Shown here: positions 14,745 to 22,566 of the stretch, one piece after another
Layout: every line of letters begins with the position of its first letter
Position numbering within the stretch: the stretch's first letter is position 1
Assembly (NCBI GenBank): GCA_947444055.1
Contig: CANEYR010000037.1
Coordinates: 1 to 35,096, forward strand
From: Planctomycetota bacterium
GTDB lineage: Bacteria; Planctomycetota; UBA1135; UBA2386
Direction of reading: 5' to 3'
DNA: 35,096 bases
The notes under the pieces: model-generated
Databases searched by the model: none
Told to the model about the DNA's origin: nothing
The model's input: the letters and a program-made list of their open reading frames with translations, nothing else
Program-made: the position numbers and the translations under genes

Positions 14745-15965
14745 ATGGGTCACATCGTCGTGGGAACACCTGGGATCGACCGCTTCCATCTGCACGAGCG
14801 GCTCATTCGCACCTTGCGACAACGTGGACACCGCGTGTCGCTGCTGTGCACGAGCCCGGCCGCACAGACCTTCTGGCGCCACCAGGATGAAGGTCTGGCC
14901 AAGGTGGGGACCGCCCTCCAGAGCTGGTTCGCGACCGAGGCGCCCGACCTGCTGTTGCTGCATCAAGACCGCACGGCCGACGCGGTGCTGCTGCAGTTCT
15001 GCGCACGAGCAGTCGGCTGTCGGGTGCTGTGGACCGGCGACGGCCTGCTGCCGCACACACTGCAGGTCGACGAACGGGGCATCGACGGCGATGCCAGTTG
15101 CAGTCGACGCGGTGCGGGTGAGTTTCGCGTCGTCACGGGCGAACCGGATCTGCTGCGCGCGTGCTTGGCGAGTGCCCTGGCGCAGACGCTGCCGTTTGGT
15201 CTGCCGCGAGTGGGCGTGCAGGTGCCGCCCCTGCTGGAACGGCTGCGCGATGTGTTGCCGATGCTGGGTGACAATGGTGTCGCCGGGGCATGGCAGGCGC
15301 TGACCAGTTGGTGCCTCGCGCTCGAGCCGCAGCCCGCCGCGAGTCGGCCTTGGGTGTTGCCACCCGCCCCCTTTGTCACCGTGCTGTTGCAGCGGCCGGA
15401 CGATGCCCGCGTCTTGCTCGATGGTGGCAACGCCCCCTCGTCGACCGAACTCGTGCGCCAAACCGCGAACGCGGTGCAAGCGCTCAATGACGACGTCCGC
15501 CTCGTCATCGTCGCCGCTGGCAGCACCCGCTTGCCACGCTTTGGCGCCCACACCGTGGTGCCCGCCGCCGCTGCCGCCGTGGCGGCCGCGACTGCGTTGG
15601 CGACGGTGACGATCAACCACCCTCTCGCCAGCATCGCCCTGCTCGCCGGCACGCCGGTCTTGCACACGGGCCACGCACTCTATGGCGTGCGCGGCGTCGC
15701 CACGCGGGTCACGGCCGAGCAACTGACGCCGGCGCTGCCGACCGCGATCGCGCACGACCACCCGACGCTGCGCCAACGCTTTCTGTCGTGGACGTTCGGC
15801 TATGGCCATCTCTGGTGTTCGTCGACGCATCCAGACCACAATGGCGTGCTCGGGTTGGCGCAGGCGATCGAGGCGCGGCTCGCCGAACCAGCGCACCCGA
15901 TGCCACCCCTGCGGTATCGCCGCGGCCCGGCTTGGCCGCTCGCCGCCGAAGGCCGCCGCAGCTGA
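14745..15965 (+). CDS. Capsule polysaccharide synthesis protein, KpsS/Kdo-transferase-like
   Basis: A 406-residue protein. The C-terminal half resembles capsule_synth (KpsS/KpsC-type) transferases: FVTVLLQRPDDARVL and the late motif TINHPLASIALLAGTPVLHTG followed by ALYGVRGVAT, equivalent to the conserved 'N S T ... E A L ... G K P V ... G ... Y' region. The N-terminus MGHIVVGTPGIDRFHLHERL looks like the start of a GT-B fold. KpsS-type enzymes add beta-Kdo to a lipid anchor of capsule. There are no KpsC, KpsM or KpsT genes here, so a different sugar or role is possible. The start is ATG 14745 with a weak ribosome binding site, divergent from the secreted propeller gene across 183 bases in which no other element is recognised. 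Confidence 0.65.
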   Translation: MGHIVVGTPGIDRFHLHERLIRTLRQRGHRVSLLCTSPAAQTFWRHQDEGLAKVGTALQSWFATEAPDLLLLHQDRTADAVLLQFCARAVGCRVLWTGDGLLPHTLQVDERGIDGDASCSRRGAGEFRVVTGEPDLLRACLASALAQTLPFGLPRVGVQVPPLLERLRDVLPMLGDNGVAGAWQALTSWCLALEPQPAASRPWVLPPAPFVTVLLQRPDDARVLLDGGNAPSSTELVRQTANAVQALNDDVRLVIVAAGSTRLPRFGAHTVVPAAAAAVAAATALATVTINHPLASIALLAGTPVLHTGHALYGVRGVATRVTAEQLTPALPTAIAHDHPTLRQRFLSWTFGYGHLWCSSTHPDHNGVLGLAQAIEARLAEPAHPMPPLRYRRGPAWPLAAEGRRS

Positions 15966-16007
15966 GGCCACTCCATTCACCCAGCCCGAACGGCCGATGA
16001 CGTCGGC

Positions 16008-17423
16008 GTGAAGCACACGATCCGCCGCACGATGGTCGCCCTCGGGGCCGGCGTCGTGATGCAGCGGTTCTGCCAATTGCTCGGCTTCTTGCTGGTCGGC
16101 AACACCCTCGGCGTCGCGGGTCTTGGCCTGTTCGCCCAAGGTCAGGCGTTGGCCGCCGTACTCACCGTGCTGGCCGGCACCGGCGTGCGCAATCTGACGG
16201 CGCGCCGACTGGCGGCGCGGCCCGACGCGGCGCGCGAGCTCGTGTTCGCGGCGGTGCGCCAACGGCTCGCCCTCGGCGCGATCGCAGCGACCGTGGTGAT
16301 CGGCTGCGCGTTCGCCACTTCGACGGCGCCGTGGTTCTGGGTGTTCTGCGCGCTGCAGGTGCTGCCAGCGGCATTCGACTTGAAGAACCTGCTCGACGCC
16401 GCGGGCCGCACCCGCAACGAAGTCGCGCTCGAGACCGGCGTCGCTGCCCTGCAATTGCTGGCGATCGTGGCCTGGTTTTGCGGCGGCGGCGATAGCGCCA
16501 CCAGTGTCGCCGTCATCGCGTTGGCGTGCCGATGCCTCTACGCAGCCCTCGCCATTCCGGCGGTCGCTCGCTTGCGCGGTGGCGAAGTTGGCGAACGCGC
16601 ACCCGCCCAGCCGGCGATGGCGGTGGCGCAGACCGCCCACGAGTTGATGACCCTGGGCGATGTGTGGTTGGTGGCGCTGCTGTTTGGCGACCTGGCGGCT
16701 GGCTACTACGCCTTCGCGGTGCGCCTCACCGCCGCCGCTTTGGTGCCGTCGAGCCAACTCGCGCGCTTGTTGCTGCCGCATTTGCTGCATGCCGGCGCCG
16801 ACGGCGACGCCAGCCGCACCTTCAGCACTGCCTTGCGCGCGACGGCGCTCGCCACCTTGCCGATGCTCGCGGGTGGCGCCGTCCTGGCGGTCGCCCTGTC
16901 GGCGAGCGTCGCCGGGTTTGCGCAGGCAGCGCCGACGCTGCGCTGGCTGCTGCTCGCTGGCTGCCTGCAGCACCTCGCTTGGCAATGCAGCCATGCGCTG
17001 CTGGCGCTGCATCGGGATCGCGCGTTCGCCAACAGCCTGCTGTGGCCCGCTGTGCTCCACCTCGGCTGCCTCGTAGTGTTCGCCCAGAGCAGCAACCAAG
17101 GGCCACCCGACGCCGCCAGCGGCGCGGCGTTAGCGGCGGTCATCGCGCAGTGCCTGTACCTCGCGGCGGGATTGATCGCGACCCGATCGCTGTGGCAACG
17201 GCGCCCACCGTCCTGGGTCGCACCGCTCGTCGTCGCGGGTGCTACCGGCCTCGTCACCCACCTGGTCGGCATGCTTCCGAGTGAACGGAACGGGCCGGTG
17301 CTGCTGCTGCAGCTGCTCGCCGGCGCCACCACGTTCGGCCTCGGCATCTGGGTGACAGAACTGCGCGGACGCTGGCGTCGACTCGGCGATGGCCTCGCCC
17401 AGGCCAGCGGCTTGCGCGCCTGA
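16008..17423 (+). CDS. Polysaccharide flippase, Wzx/MOP-superfamily membrane protein
   Basis: A 471-residue, highly hydrophobic protein with about 12-14 predicted membrane segments. The opening (VALGAGVVMQRFCQLLGFLLVG, then LGVAGLGLFAQGQALA) is typical of lipid-linked oligosaccharide flippases, as is TLGDVWLVALLFGDLAAGYYAFAVRL in the second half. Expected role: moving undecaprenyl-linked glycan across the inner membrane. The proposed start is GTG 16008; an ATG at 16032 is the alternative, and the nearby ATG at 15996 terminates after four codons. It follows the KpsS-like gene by 42 bases and precedes the methyltransferase by 50 bases. No Wzy-type polymerase is visible here. Confidence 0.8.
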   Translation: MKHTIRRTMVALGAGVVMQRFCQLLGFLLVGNTLGVAGLGLFAQGQALAAVLTVLAGTGVRNLTARRLAARPDAARELVFAAVRQRLALGAIAATVVIGCAFATSTAPWFWVFCALQVLPAAFDLKNLLDAAGRTRNEVALETGVAALQLLAIVAWFCGGGDSATSVAVIALACRCLYAALAIPAVARLRGGEVGERAPAQPAMAVAQTAHELMTLGDVWLVALLFGDLAAGYYAFAVRLTAAALVPSSQLARLLLPHLLHAGADGDASRTFSTALRATALATLPMLAGGAVLAVALSASVAGFAQAAPTLRWLLLAGCLQHLAWQCSHALLALHRDRAFANSLLWPAVLHLGCLVVFAQSSNQGPPDAASGAALAAVIAQCLYLAAGLIATRSLWQRRPPSWVAPLVVAGATGLVTHLVGMLPSERNGPVLLLQLLAGATTFGLGIWVTELRGRWRRLGDGLAQASGLRA

Positions 17424-17473
17424 AGCACAGGTCGCGCTCAACCGTTCGGCTGCAATCGCCGATAGGAGCGGCG

Positions 17474-18142
17474 ATGTGGATCAAGAAACCGTGGCGACTC
17501 GGCACGCGCGCAAAGCTGCTGCTGCGCGGCCTTCGCTACATGCCGTTGCTGCCGTTCGCTTCGATCGATGGTTGGCTGACCGTCGACGAAGCGATCGCGC
17601 TGTTCGAACTGTCGCGTGCACTGCCGAACGAGAATCCACTGGCGGTCGAAATCGGCAGCTGGCAAGGCAAGAGCAGCGTCTGCTTGGCGAGCGGGCTCAG
17701 CGGCAAGTTCCGGCCGCGCTTGTGCTGCATCGATCCGTTCGACGCGACCGGCGACGATGCCAGCGCTGGCACCTACGACGCGCGCGCGCAGAACCTCGAC
17801 ACGGGCTTGCGTGGCACCTTCGAAGCGAACCTGCGCGACGCTGGCTTGCGCCACGTCGTCGACGTTCGCCAGGGCACGAGCCATCAGCACGCGAGCGGTT
17901 GGCGCGAGCCGATCGACTTGTTGTTCCTCGATGGCGATCACAGCTACGAAGCGGTGAAGCAAGACGTGCTCGACTGGGCGCCCAAGGTGCGCCAAGGCGG
18001 GTATCTGGCGCTGCACGACGTCGTGCACGCGAAGCACGACGGACCGCGCCGCGTGGTCGAAGAACTGGTGCGCACCGACGCCAGCTGGGTCGATGCCCGT
18101 TACGTCGACAGCATGTTCGTGGCGCGCAAGGCCATGGCCTGA
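17474..18142 (+). CDS. SAM-dependent methyltransferase (Methyltransf_24 type)
   Basis: A 222-residue class I methyltransferase. The SAM-binding motif is VEIGSWQGKSSVCLASGL (about residues 57-75), followed by LCCIDPFDATGDD and the acidic LLFLDGDHSYEAVKQDVLDW (about 149-168). GGYLALHDVV is the typical post-motif. Similar proteins modify surface glycans, often O-methylating sugars. AGGAG lies six bases before the ATG at 17474. The 3' end overlaps the oppositely oriented glycosyltransferase gene by 43 bases. The acceptor is not deducible; context suggests a polysaccharide. Confidence 0.82.
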   Translation: MWIKKPWRLGTRAKLLLRGLRYMPLLPFASIDGWLTVDEAIALFELSRALPNENPLAVEIGSWQGKSSVCLASGLSGKFRPRLCCIDPFDATGDDASAGTYDARAQNLDTGLRGTFEANLRDAGLRHVVDVRQGTSHQHASGWREPIDLLFLDGDHSYEAVKQDVLDWAPKVRQGGYLALHDVVHAKHDGPRRVVEELVRTDASWVDARYVDSMFVARKAMA

Positions 18143-18963
18143 CGCCAGAACAAGCGCAGCCGTCGATCGAACAAGAACGTCGCCAGCATCTGCAAGCGCA
18201 ACCACACGCTCGCGGCCGCACCATCGCGCAGCAGCCGATTGGCGACCCCGACTCGCCAACGCGAATACAGACGCGGGTGGTAGCTGGTGATCTTCGCGTG
18301 CAACTGCATCGCCTTCTGGTCAGCGGCGGCCAACATCGTCGTGCCGTGCTTGCGATAGCAGAACAACGACTCCGGCACGTGCACGAAGCGCGCCCCGAGT
18401 TCGAGGCCCGACAGCCAAAAGTCCCAGTCTTCGTAGCCCGGCTTGAGCGAGCGGTAGCCGTCAATGCGATCGAACAGCGACCGGCGATAGAGACTCGCGT
18501 AGATGAGGCAGTTGTTGGCGCAGAGACGGCGGCGCGTGACGGGCCGGGTCACCAGTGCTTGCTCGCTGTCGCCAAACGTGCGCCCGAGCGGCGTGGCGAC
18601 GTCGGCAGCTTGGCTCAGCAGCGCGTGCATCAGCCGTTCCACGGCATTTGGCTGCAGGCGATCATCGGCATCGAGCGGCAACACATACGCACTCGCCGTG
18701 GCGCGCACGCCGGCATTGCGCGCGGCGGCCAGCCCCTGGTTGGGCTGCTGCATAAGATCGATGCGACGGTGCGGGAACTGCGCCATCAACGCGCGGGCCA
18801 CGGCGGCGGTGTCGTCCGGGCTGCCGTCGTCGACGATGACGATGCGCAGGTTCGTCCACGTTTGCGCGACGGCGCTGGCAACGGCTTCCGGCAAGAAGTG
18901 GGCGTAGCGGTAGCACGGGATCACCACCGCGACTTCAGGCTGTGAGGAAGGGCGCGCCGACAC
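18100..18963 (-). CDS. Glycosyltransferase family 2
   Basis: A 287-residue GT-A fold enzyme. The N-terminus VAVVIPCYRYAHFLPEAVAS and IVIVDDGSPDD give the nucleotide-sugar site; NQGLAAARNAG and YVLPLDADDRL form the DxD region; GYEDWDFWLSG is the usual acceptor-side ED motif. The start is placed at GTG 18963; the frame is open to 19182, but that part would overlap the divergent GT4 gene's control region and has no homology. The C-terminus (LRLFWRQAMALRATN) is basic, aromatic and may contact membrane. It converges on the methyltransferase gene with a 43-base overlap. Sugar donor unknown. Confidence 0.85.
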   Translation of the reverse strand: MSARPSSQPEVAVVIPCYRYAHFLPEAVASAVAQTWTNLRIVIVDDGSPDDTAAVARALMAQFPHRRIDLMQQPNQGLAAARNAGVRATASAYVLPLDADDRLQPNAVERLMHALLSQAADVATPLGRTFGDSEQALVTRPVTRRRLCANNCLIYASLYRRSLFDRIDGYRSLKPGYEDWDFWLSGLELGARFVHVPESLFCYRKHGTTMLAAADQKAMQLHAKITSYHPRLYSRWRVGVANRLLRDGAAASVWLRLQMLATFLFDRRLRLFWRQAMALRATNMLST

Positions 18964-19071
18964 ATTCCTGCATCGACGCGAGCTGGCTTGTGACTGCAGG
19001 CCGGGGTGCCGTTCTCGCGATGGCAAGGCGGTGGCGTGGCACCGGGCCAGACCGCGCCGTAACCTGCAGCG

Positions 19072-20205
19072 GTGCCGGTCACGCCGATTTTGTTCTGCAG
19101 CCACGTCGTCGAAATGGGTGGCGCCGAAGTCGTGCTGACGGAACTGCTCGCCGAGCTGGATCGCGAACGTTTCCAACCACACCTCGCAGTCCCGGGATCG
19201 GGCCCGCTGGCGGATCGATGCGCGGCGCTAGGCGTGCCAGTGCATCGCATCCAGATCGGTGGCGCCAACGCCTGGCAGAAGGCCGCGAGCGTGCCTGGAG
19301 CGGCGCGCGCGCTGCGGCGCGTGGCGGCGGCGACGGGGTGCCAAATCCTGGTCGCTAACTCCATGATCGCGGGCTACGCCGCCGTGCTCGCCCAACACCG
19401 AGCGCTGCGGTGTGTGTGGCATCTGCACAGCGTTCCGCAAGCGTTCGTCGCGCGCTTCGCCATCCGACGAGCGGCCCACGTCATCGCCCCCAGCCGCGCT
19501 GGTTTGCTCGGCGTCGGCCGCGCGTTTGCCGCGAGTGAACGCGCCACCACCATCCACAACGGCGTGCACGAACGCTTCTTCTCGACGACGGGACGTGGTC
19601 TGCGGCAACGACTCGGGGTGCCAATCGAGACGCCGCTGATCGGCATGATTGGTCGACTCGACCCGCGGAAGGGCCACGACGTCCTCGTGCAGGCCCACGC
19701 TCGCTGGGCTGGCCCACGCGCCCCCCATCTCGTGCTCGTTGGCGGGGAACTGTTCGCCGGTTCGTTGGCGCACATTGCCGGCTTCGCCGAGCAGTTGCGG
19801 CAGCGCATCGCCCAACTCGGCACCGGTGCCCGTGTGCATTGGCTCGGGGAAGTGGCGGACACGGCTCCGCTGCTGGCCGAACTCGATGTGGTCGCCGTGC
19901 CGAGCATCGCGCTCGAGTCGGCGCCGCGCACCATCGCCGAAGCCCAGGCCGCCGGTTGTGCGGTCGTGGCGAGCGCCATCGGCGGCACACCGGAGCTGAT
20001 CACGCACGAGGTCAGCGGCCTGCTGGTGCCGCCTGGCGATGTGGACGCGCTCGGTCGAGCCCTCGCGCGCGCACTCGACGACACCGCCCTGCGTGAGCGA
20101 ATGCGGGCTGGTGGCCTAGCGGTGGCGCGGGCGAACTACCGCATGGCGACGTTCGCCCGCCGTTGCGAGCAGGTGTTGGAACGGGTGCTGGCGGGGCGTA
20201 ACTGA
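19072..20205 (+). CDS. Glycosyltransferase family 4
   Basis: A 377-residue GT-B retaining glycosyltransferase. The N-domain begins ILFCSHVVEMGGAEVVLTEL, the pattern of GT4 enzymes. The C-domain has IGMIGRLDPRKGHDVLVQA, VHWLGEVADTAPLLAELDV, the donor-binding ESAPRTIAEAQAAGCAVVASAIGG and HEVSGLLVPPGD. The EX7E motif is present as E(SAPRTIA)E. Start GTG 19072 with weak ribosome binding site. Divergent from GT2 by 108 bases; no clear promoter recognised. Part of the surface polysaccharide cluster. Confidence 0.88.
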   Translation: MPVTPILFCSHVVEMGGAEVVLTELLAELDRERFQPHLAVPGSGPLADRCAALGVPVHRIQIGGANAWQKAASVPGAARALRRVAAATGCQILVANSMIAGYAAVLAQHRALRCVWHLHSVPQAFVARFAIRRAAHVIAPSRAGLLGVGRAFAASERATTIHNGVHERFFSTTGRGLRQRLGVPIETPLIGMIGRLDPRKGHDVLVQAHARWAGPRAPHLVLVGGELFAGSLAHIAGFAEQLRQRIAQLGTGARVHWLGEVADTAPLLAELDVVAVPSIALESAPRTIAEAQAAGCAVVASAIGGTPELITHEVSGLLVPPGDVDALGRALARALDDTALRERMRAGGLAVARANYRMATFARRCEQVLERVLAGRN

Positions 20206-20218
20206 ACTTCGCCCCGCC
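20190..20218. terminator. Hairpin spanning the GT4 stop codon
   Basis: GGCGGGGCG (20190-20198) and CGCCCCGCC (20210-20218) form a nine-base perfect stem with an 11-base loop that contains the TGA stop. It lies between convergent genes and may terminate either strand. No T-run is present. Confidence 0.45.
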
Positions 20219-20253
20219 GACTCGATTCGTCCTGCGCGATCGGCCCGACTCGA

Positions 20254-20811
20254 CTAGCCCTGCGCCATGTGCATGGCGCTCTTCAACACACTCCTCGCGA
20301 CCGGCTTGGTGCGCGGCTTGCGCTGCCCCATCAGTTCGCGCGTGAGCAAGTCTTCGAGCTCGCTATCGCGGTGGCGACCCGCCGTCTGCAGCCCGGCTTC
20401 GAGTTCCTTGGCGGCGCCGGCGTTGGGGCAGGTCATGCGCTGGGCCTGGGCACTGGCGTCGTAGAAGCGCGCCCCTTGCAGCACGGCGACGAGGCGCACG
20501 CCATCGTGGGTGGTCACCATCGAGCCCTCGGCCACTTCCAGCCAATTGCCGCGCGCCACGACGCTGTCGCGTTCCGACCAGCGATCGCGGTTGGCCGGAT
20601 CAATCGGCCGGTCGTCGTCGAGCAGGTAGGTCGGCGAGACGTCGTAGTGCTTGCAGAGGGCAAGCAACATCGGCAACGTCGGCAGGGAACGTCCCTGTTC
20701 GAGGTGAGACATCGTCGCCGGGCGCACCGCCAAAGTCTTGGCAGTGACGCCCTGCGCTTCGCGCTTGATTCGGGTGCGAAGGTAAAACAGCTTGAGATGC
20801 AGGCGCCGCAT
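20254..20811 (-). CDS. XRE-family transcriptional regulator
   Basis: A 185-residue protein. Residues about 10-70 make a Cro/C1-type helix-turn-helix: LRTRIKREAQGVTAKTLA, ATMSHLEQGRSLPTLPMLL, then HYDVSPTYLLDDDRPI. The remaining C-terminal part (about 80-185) has a segment with EGSMVTTHDGVRLVAVLQGARF and then a charged helix ending in Lys/Arg; no known ligand domain is recognised. The ATG at 20811 is preferred to the longer open frame because the HTH starts there; the upstream sequence has no ribosome binding site. Divergent from rsmJ. Two near-identical 14-base elements in the shared control region are candidate operators. Confidence 0.8.
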   Translation of the reverse strand: MRRLHLKLFYLRTRIKREAQGVTAKTLAVRPATMSHLEQGRSLPTLPMLLALCKHYDVSPTYLLDDDRPIDPANRDRWSERDSVVARGNWLEVAEGSMVTTHDGVRLVAVLQGARFYDASAQAQRMTCPNAGAAKELEAGLQTAGRHRDSELEDLLTRELMGQRKPRTKPVARSVLKSAMHMAQG

Positions 20812-20898
20812 GGGATGGGAGGAGGGTGACGGAGGGAGGTATCGATCGCCGCAGACCGCGCATCGGCAAAGCGATGACGATCTGCGAAAGACTAACAC

Positions 20899-20912
20899 TT
20901 GGCTGAGCCGTG
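20899..20912. promoter_or_regulatory. Candidate operator copy 1 upstream of the XRE gene
   Basis: TTGGCTGAGCCGTG, with the inner palindrome GGCTGAGCC, recurs with one changed centre base at 20960. It is 87 bases upstream of the XRE start codon. Plausible binding site for the adjacent regulator; inferred from position and repetition only. Confidence 0.4.
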
Positions 20913-20959
20913 CGATCGAATCGGGATGACTAGGCGTTCTCAGGTTGGGGCGGACGAGA

Positions 20960-20973
20960 TTGGCTCAGCCGTG
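20960..20973. promoter_or_regulatory. Candidate operator copy 2, rsmJ side
   Basis: TTGGCTCAGCCGTG matches copy 1 in 13 of 14 bases and starts exactly 61 bases away. It is 68 bases upstream of the rsmJ start. The rest of the 230-base intergenic region shows no other recognised element. Confidence 0.4.
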
Positions 20974-21041
20974 GCATTGGACGTGCGACCGCGCCATTCT
21001 GTTCGCTAGTTGTTGCGTCCGGCCAACCGAACGAACGGCGA

Positions 21042-21788
21042 ATGATCCCTAGCTGGCAAAACCCGGAAGTAACCCTCGCACCTTCGCCCAAGGCCAGCGA
21101 CATCGACAACGCCGAGCGTTTCGGGATCAAGCTGGCGACGAGTCGCGACGATTCGCAGTGGCAGCTCGTGCGCACCCCCGACCGCTTGCAATTGTGCGCG
21201 CCCCAGTCGCTGGCTGGCTTGGCGGTCGACCTCGACGTTCTCAACGGGCCGTTGGCAAGGCGTCTACGTGGCGCTCGCTGCGATGAACCACTGCCGCGCG
21301 CGTGCGGGGTGCAGCGCTACCAGGTTGGTCTTAGGGTCGTCGACGCGACCGCGGGCTTGTGCCGAGATGCCATGGTTCTTGCCGCGCTCGGCTGCATCGT
21401 GACCGCGATCGAACGCGTGCCCGCACTGGCTTTCTTGGCGAACGATGCGGCCGCGGCGTCCTGGTTTCACAGCAAATTAACCGTCGTCGGCGGCGATGCG
21501 ATGGCCTGGATGAGTCAGGTTGACGCCGCACACCGGCCCGACGTCGTCTGCCTTGACCCCATGTTCGAACAACAAGGGCGGGCGCAGGTGAAGAAGGACA
21601 TGCAACTCTGTCGCGCCTTGGTCGGCCCCCCCGTCGGCGAAGTCGAATTGCTGCGGGCGGCCCTGCAAGTCGCGCGCGACCGGGTCGTGGTCAAACGCGA
21701 TCCGGCGGCTGCTCCGCTTGCCCCTGGCGTGTCGTTTGCGATCGCAGGCGAACGAGTGCGCTTCGACGTCTACCTGACGGCTACCTGA
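21042..21788 (+). CDS. rsmJ: 16S rRNA (guanine-N2) methyltransferase, RsmJ-like
   Basis: A 248-residue SAM methyltransferase. In E. coli RsmJ methylates G1516 of 16S rRNA. The family pattern is clear: RVVDATAGLCRDAMVLAALGC (SAM loop), AIERVPALAFLAND, VVCLDPMF, QVKKDMQL and the late ARDRVVVKRDP. The ATG at 21042 follows AACGGCGA. N-terminal segment (about residues 1-95) is consistent with RsmJ length. The C-terminus VYLTAT is altered by an 11-base duplication at the stop. It converges on prmA, overlapping by eight bases. RsmJ is best known from gammaproteobacteria, so its presence here is of interest. Confidence 0.8.
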   Translation: MIPSWQNPEVTLAPSPKASDIDNAERFGIKLATSRDDSQWQLVRTPDRLQLCAPQSLAGLAVDLDVLNGPLARRLRGARCDEPLPRACGVQRYQVGLRVVDATAGLCRDAMVLAALGCIVTAIERVPALAFLANDAAAASWFHSKLTVVGGDAMAWMSQVDAAHRPDVVCLDPMFEQQGRAQVKKDMQLCRALVGPPVGEVELLRAALQVARDRVVVKRDPAAAPLAPGVSFAIAGERVRFDVYLTAT

Positions 21789-21790
21789 CG
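21770..21790. repeat. 11-base tandem duplication over the rsmJ and prmA stops
   Basis: CTACCTGACG occurs at 21770-21779 and again at 21781-21790. The second copy shares bases with the rsmJ TGA (21786-21788) and, on the other strand, with the prmA TAG (21783-21781). Confidence 0.8.
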
Positions 21791-22566
21791 ACGGCGCTGC
21801 CGCGGTAGGCCAACGCGGTGAACGCATCCACCGTGACGCGGTGGGCGACGGCATGCGGCACCAGGGCGGCGATGTCGTCGACTTCGGTGGCGCGCAGGCC
21901 GCTGAGCACGAGCACGTGGGTCTGGCGCCAGCGCGCCAGTATGCTCGGCATCGCCGCCCGCAATTCGCTCGCTGTCATGTTGGCGACGAGACCAGCCACC
22001 TTTGGCATCGTCTCGGCCCCGCCAAGGTGCACCGCGGCCGCGGGCAGCAGTTCCTGCGCCGCCGCCACCGACGCCGCATCGATGTCGCACGCCGCGATCG
22101 ACGGACAGCCACGAACGTGGGCGTAGAGAGCGAGAATGCCGGAGCCGGTGCCGATGTCGGCGAAGGTCGGCGGCGCGTCCCACACCGCGTGCAGACAGCG
22201 CAGTGCGGCTTGCGTGCTGGCATGTTCGCCGCTGCCAAAAGCGCCACCGCGTGGCACGATCAATTCAATGCCAGAGAATCCGGCGGGGCGTTCGACCCAC
22301 GGCGGCCGCACCAGCAAGTCGGCGGCAACGAAGATCGCCGCATCGTTTTCAAGGCCGGTGATCGCACTCGCGGCCGGATCCACCGCCAACTCGCGCACAT
22401 GCACCGCGAACGGCAACGGCGGCGCCGCCTCGGCGAGCCAGACCGTGATCAGTTCGTCCCCTTCGATCGCGCCCTGCACTTCGGCATGCACGTGCAACCA
22501 GTCGAGTGCCGTCGCCGCCAGCGGACCGCGCAATTCGTACACCCGCGGCACCGGCGTGCACGTCAC
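21781..22566 (-). CDS. prmA: Ribosomal protein L11 methyltransferase-like protein
   Basis: A 261-residue class I methyltransferase of the PrmA type. Landmarks are GAFGSGEHASTQAALRCL (usually FGTGTHPTT), DIGTGSGILALYA, LVANMTASELRAAMPSI (usually VANILANPL), and VLVLSGLRATEVDDI. The N-terminal part is consistent with the PrmA recognition domain but diverged. The start is GTG 22566, overlapping the CoaC stop as GTGA. Last gene of the aroF-tpiA-secG-yicC-gmk-coaC run. L11 as substrate is inferred; another protein target is possible because the key motifs have changed. Confidence 0.75.
   Translation of the reverse strand: MTCTPVPRVYELRGPLAATALDWLHVHAEVQGAIEGDELITVWLAEAAPPLPFAVHVRELAVDPAASAITGLENDAAIFVAADLLVRPPWVERPAGFSGIELIVPRGGAFGSGEHASTQAALRCLHAVWDAPPTFADIGTGSGILALYAHVRGCPSIAACDIDAASVAAAQELLPAAAVHLGGAETMPKVAGLVANMTASELRAAMPSILARWRQTHVLVLSGLRATEVDDIAALVPHAVAHRVTVDAFTALAYRGSAVVR

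Noticed and set aside
14562..17099. Open minus-strand frame extending the propeller gene to 1477 residues
   Set aside because: It runs antisense through the KpsS-like and flippase genes, is rich in Arg/Gln/His, and lacks family signals. The signal peptide and GAGGTT point to 14561 as start.
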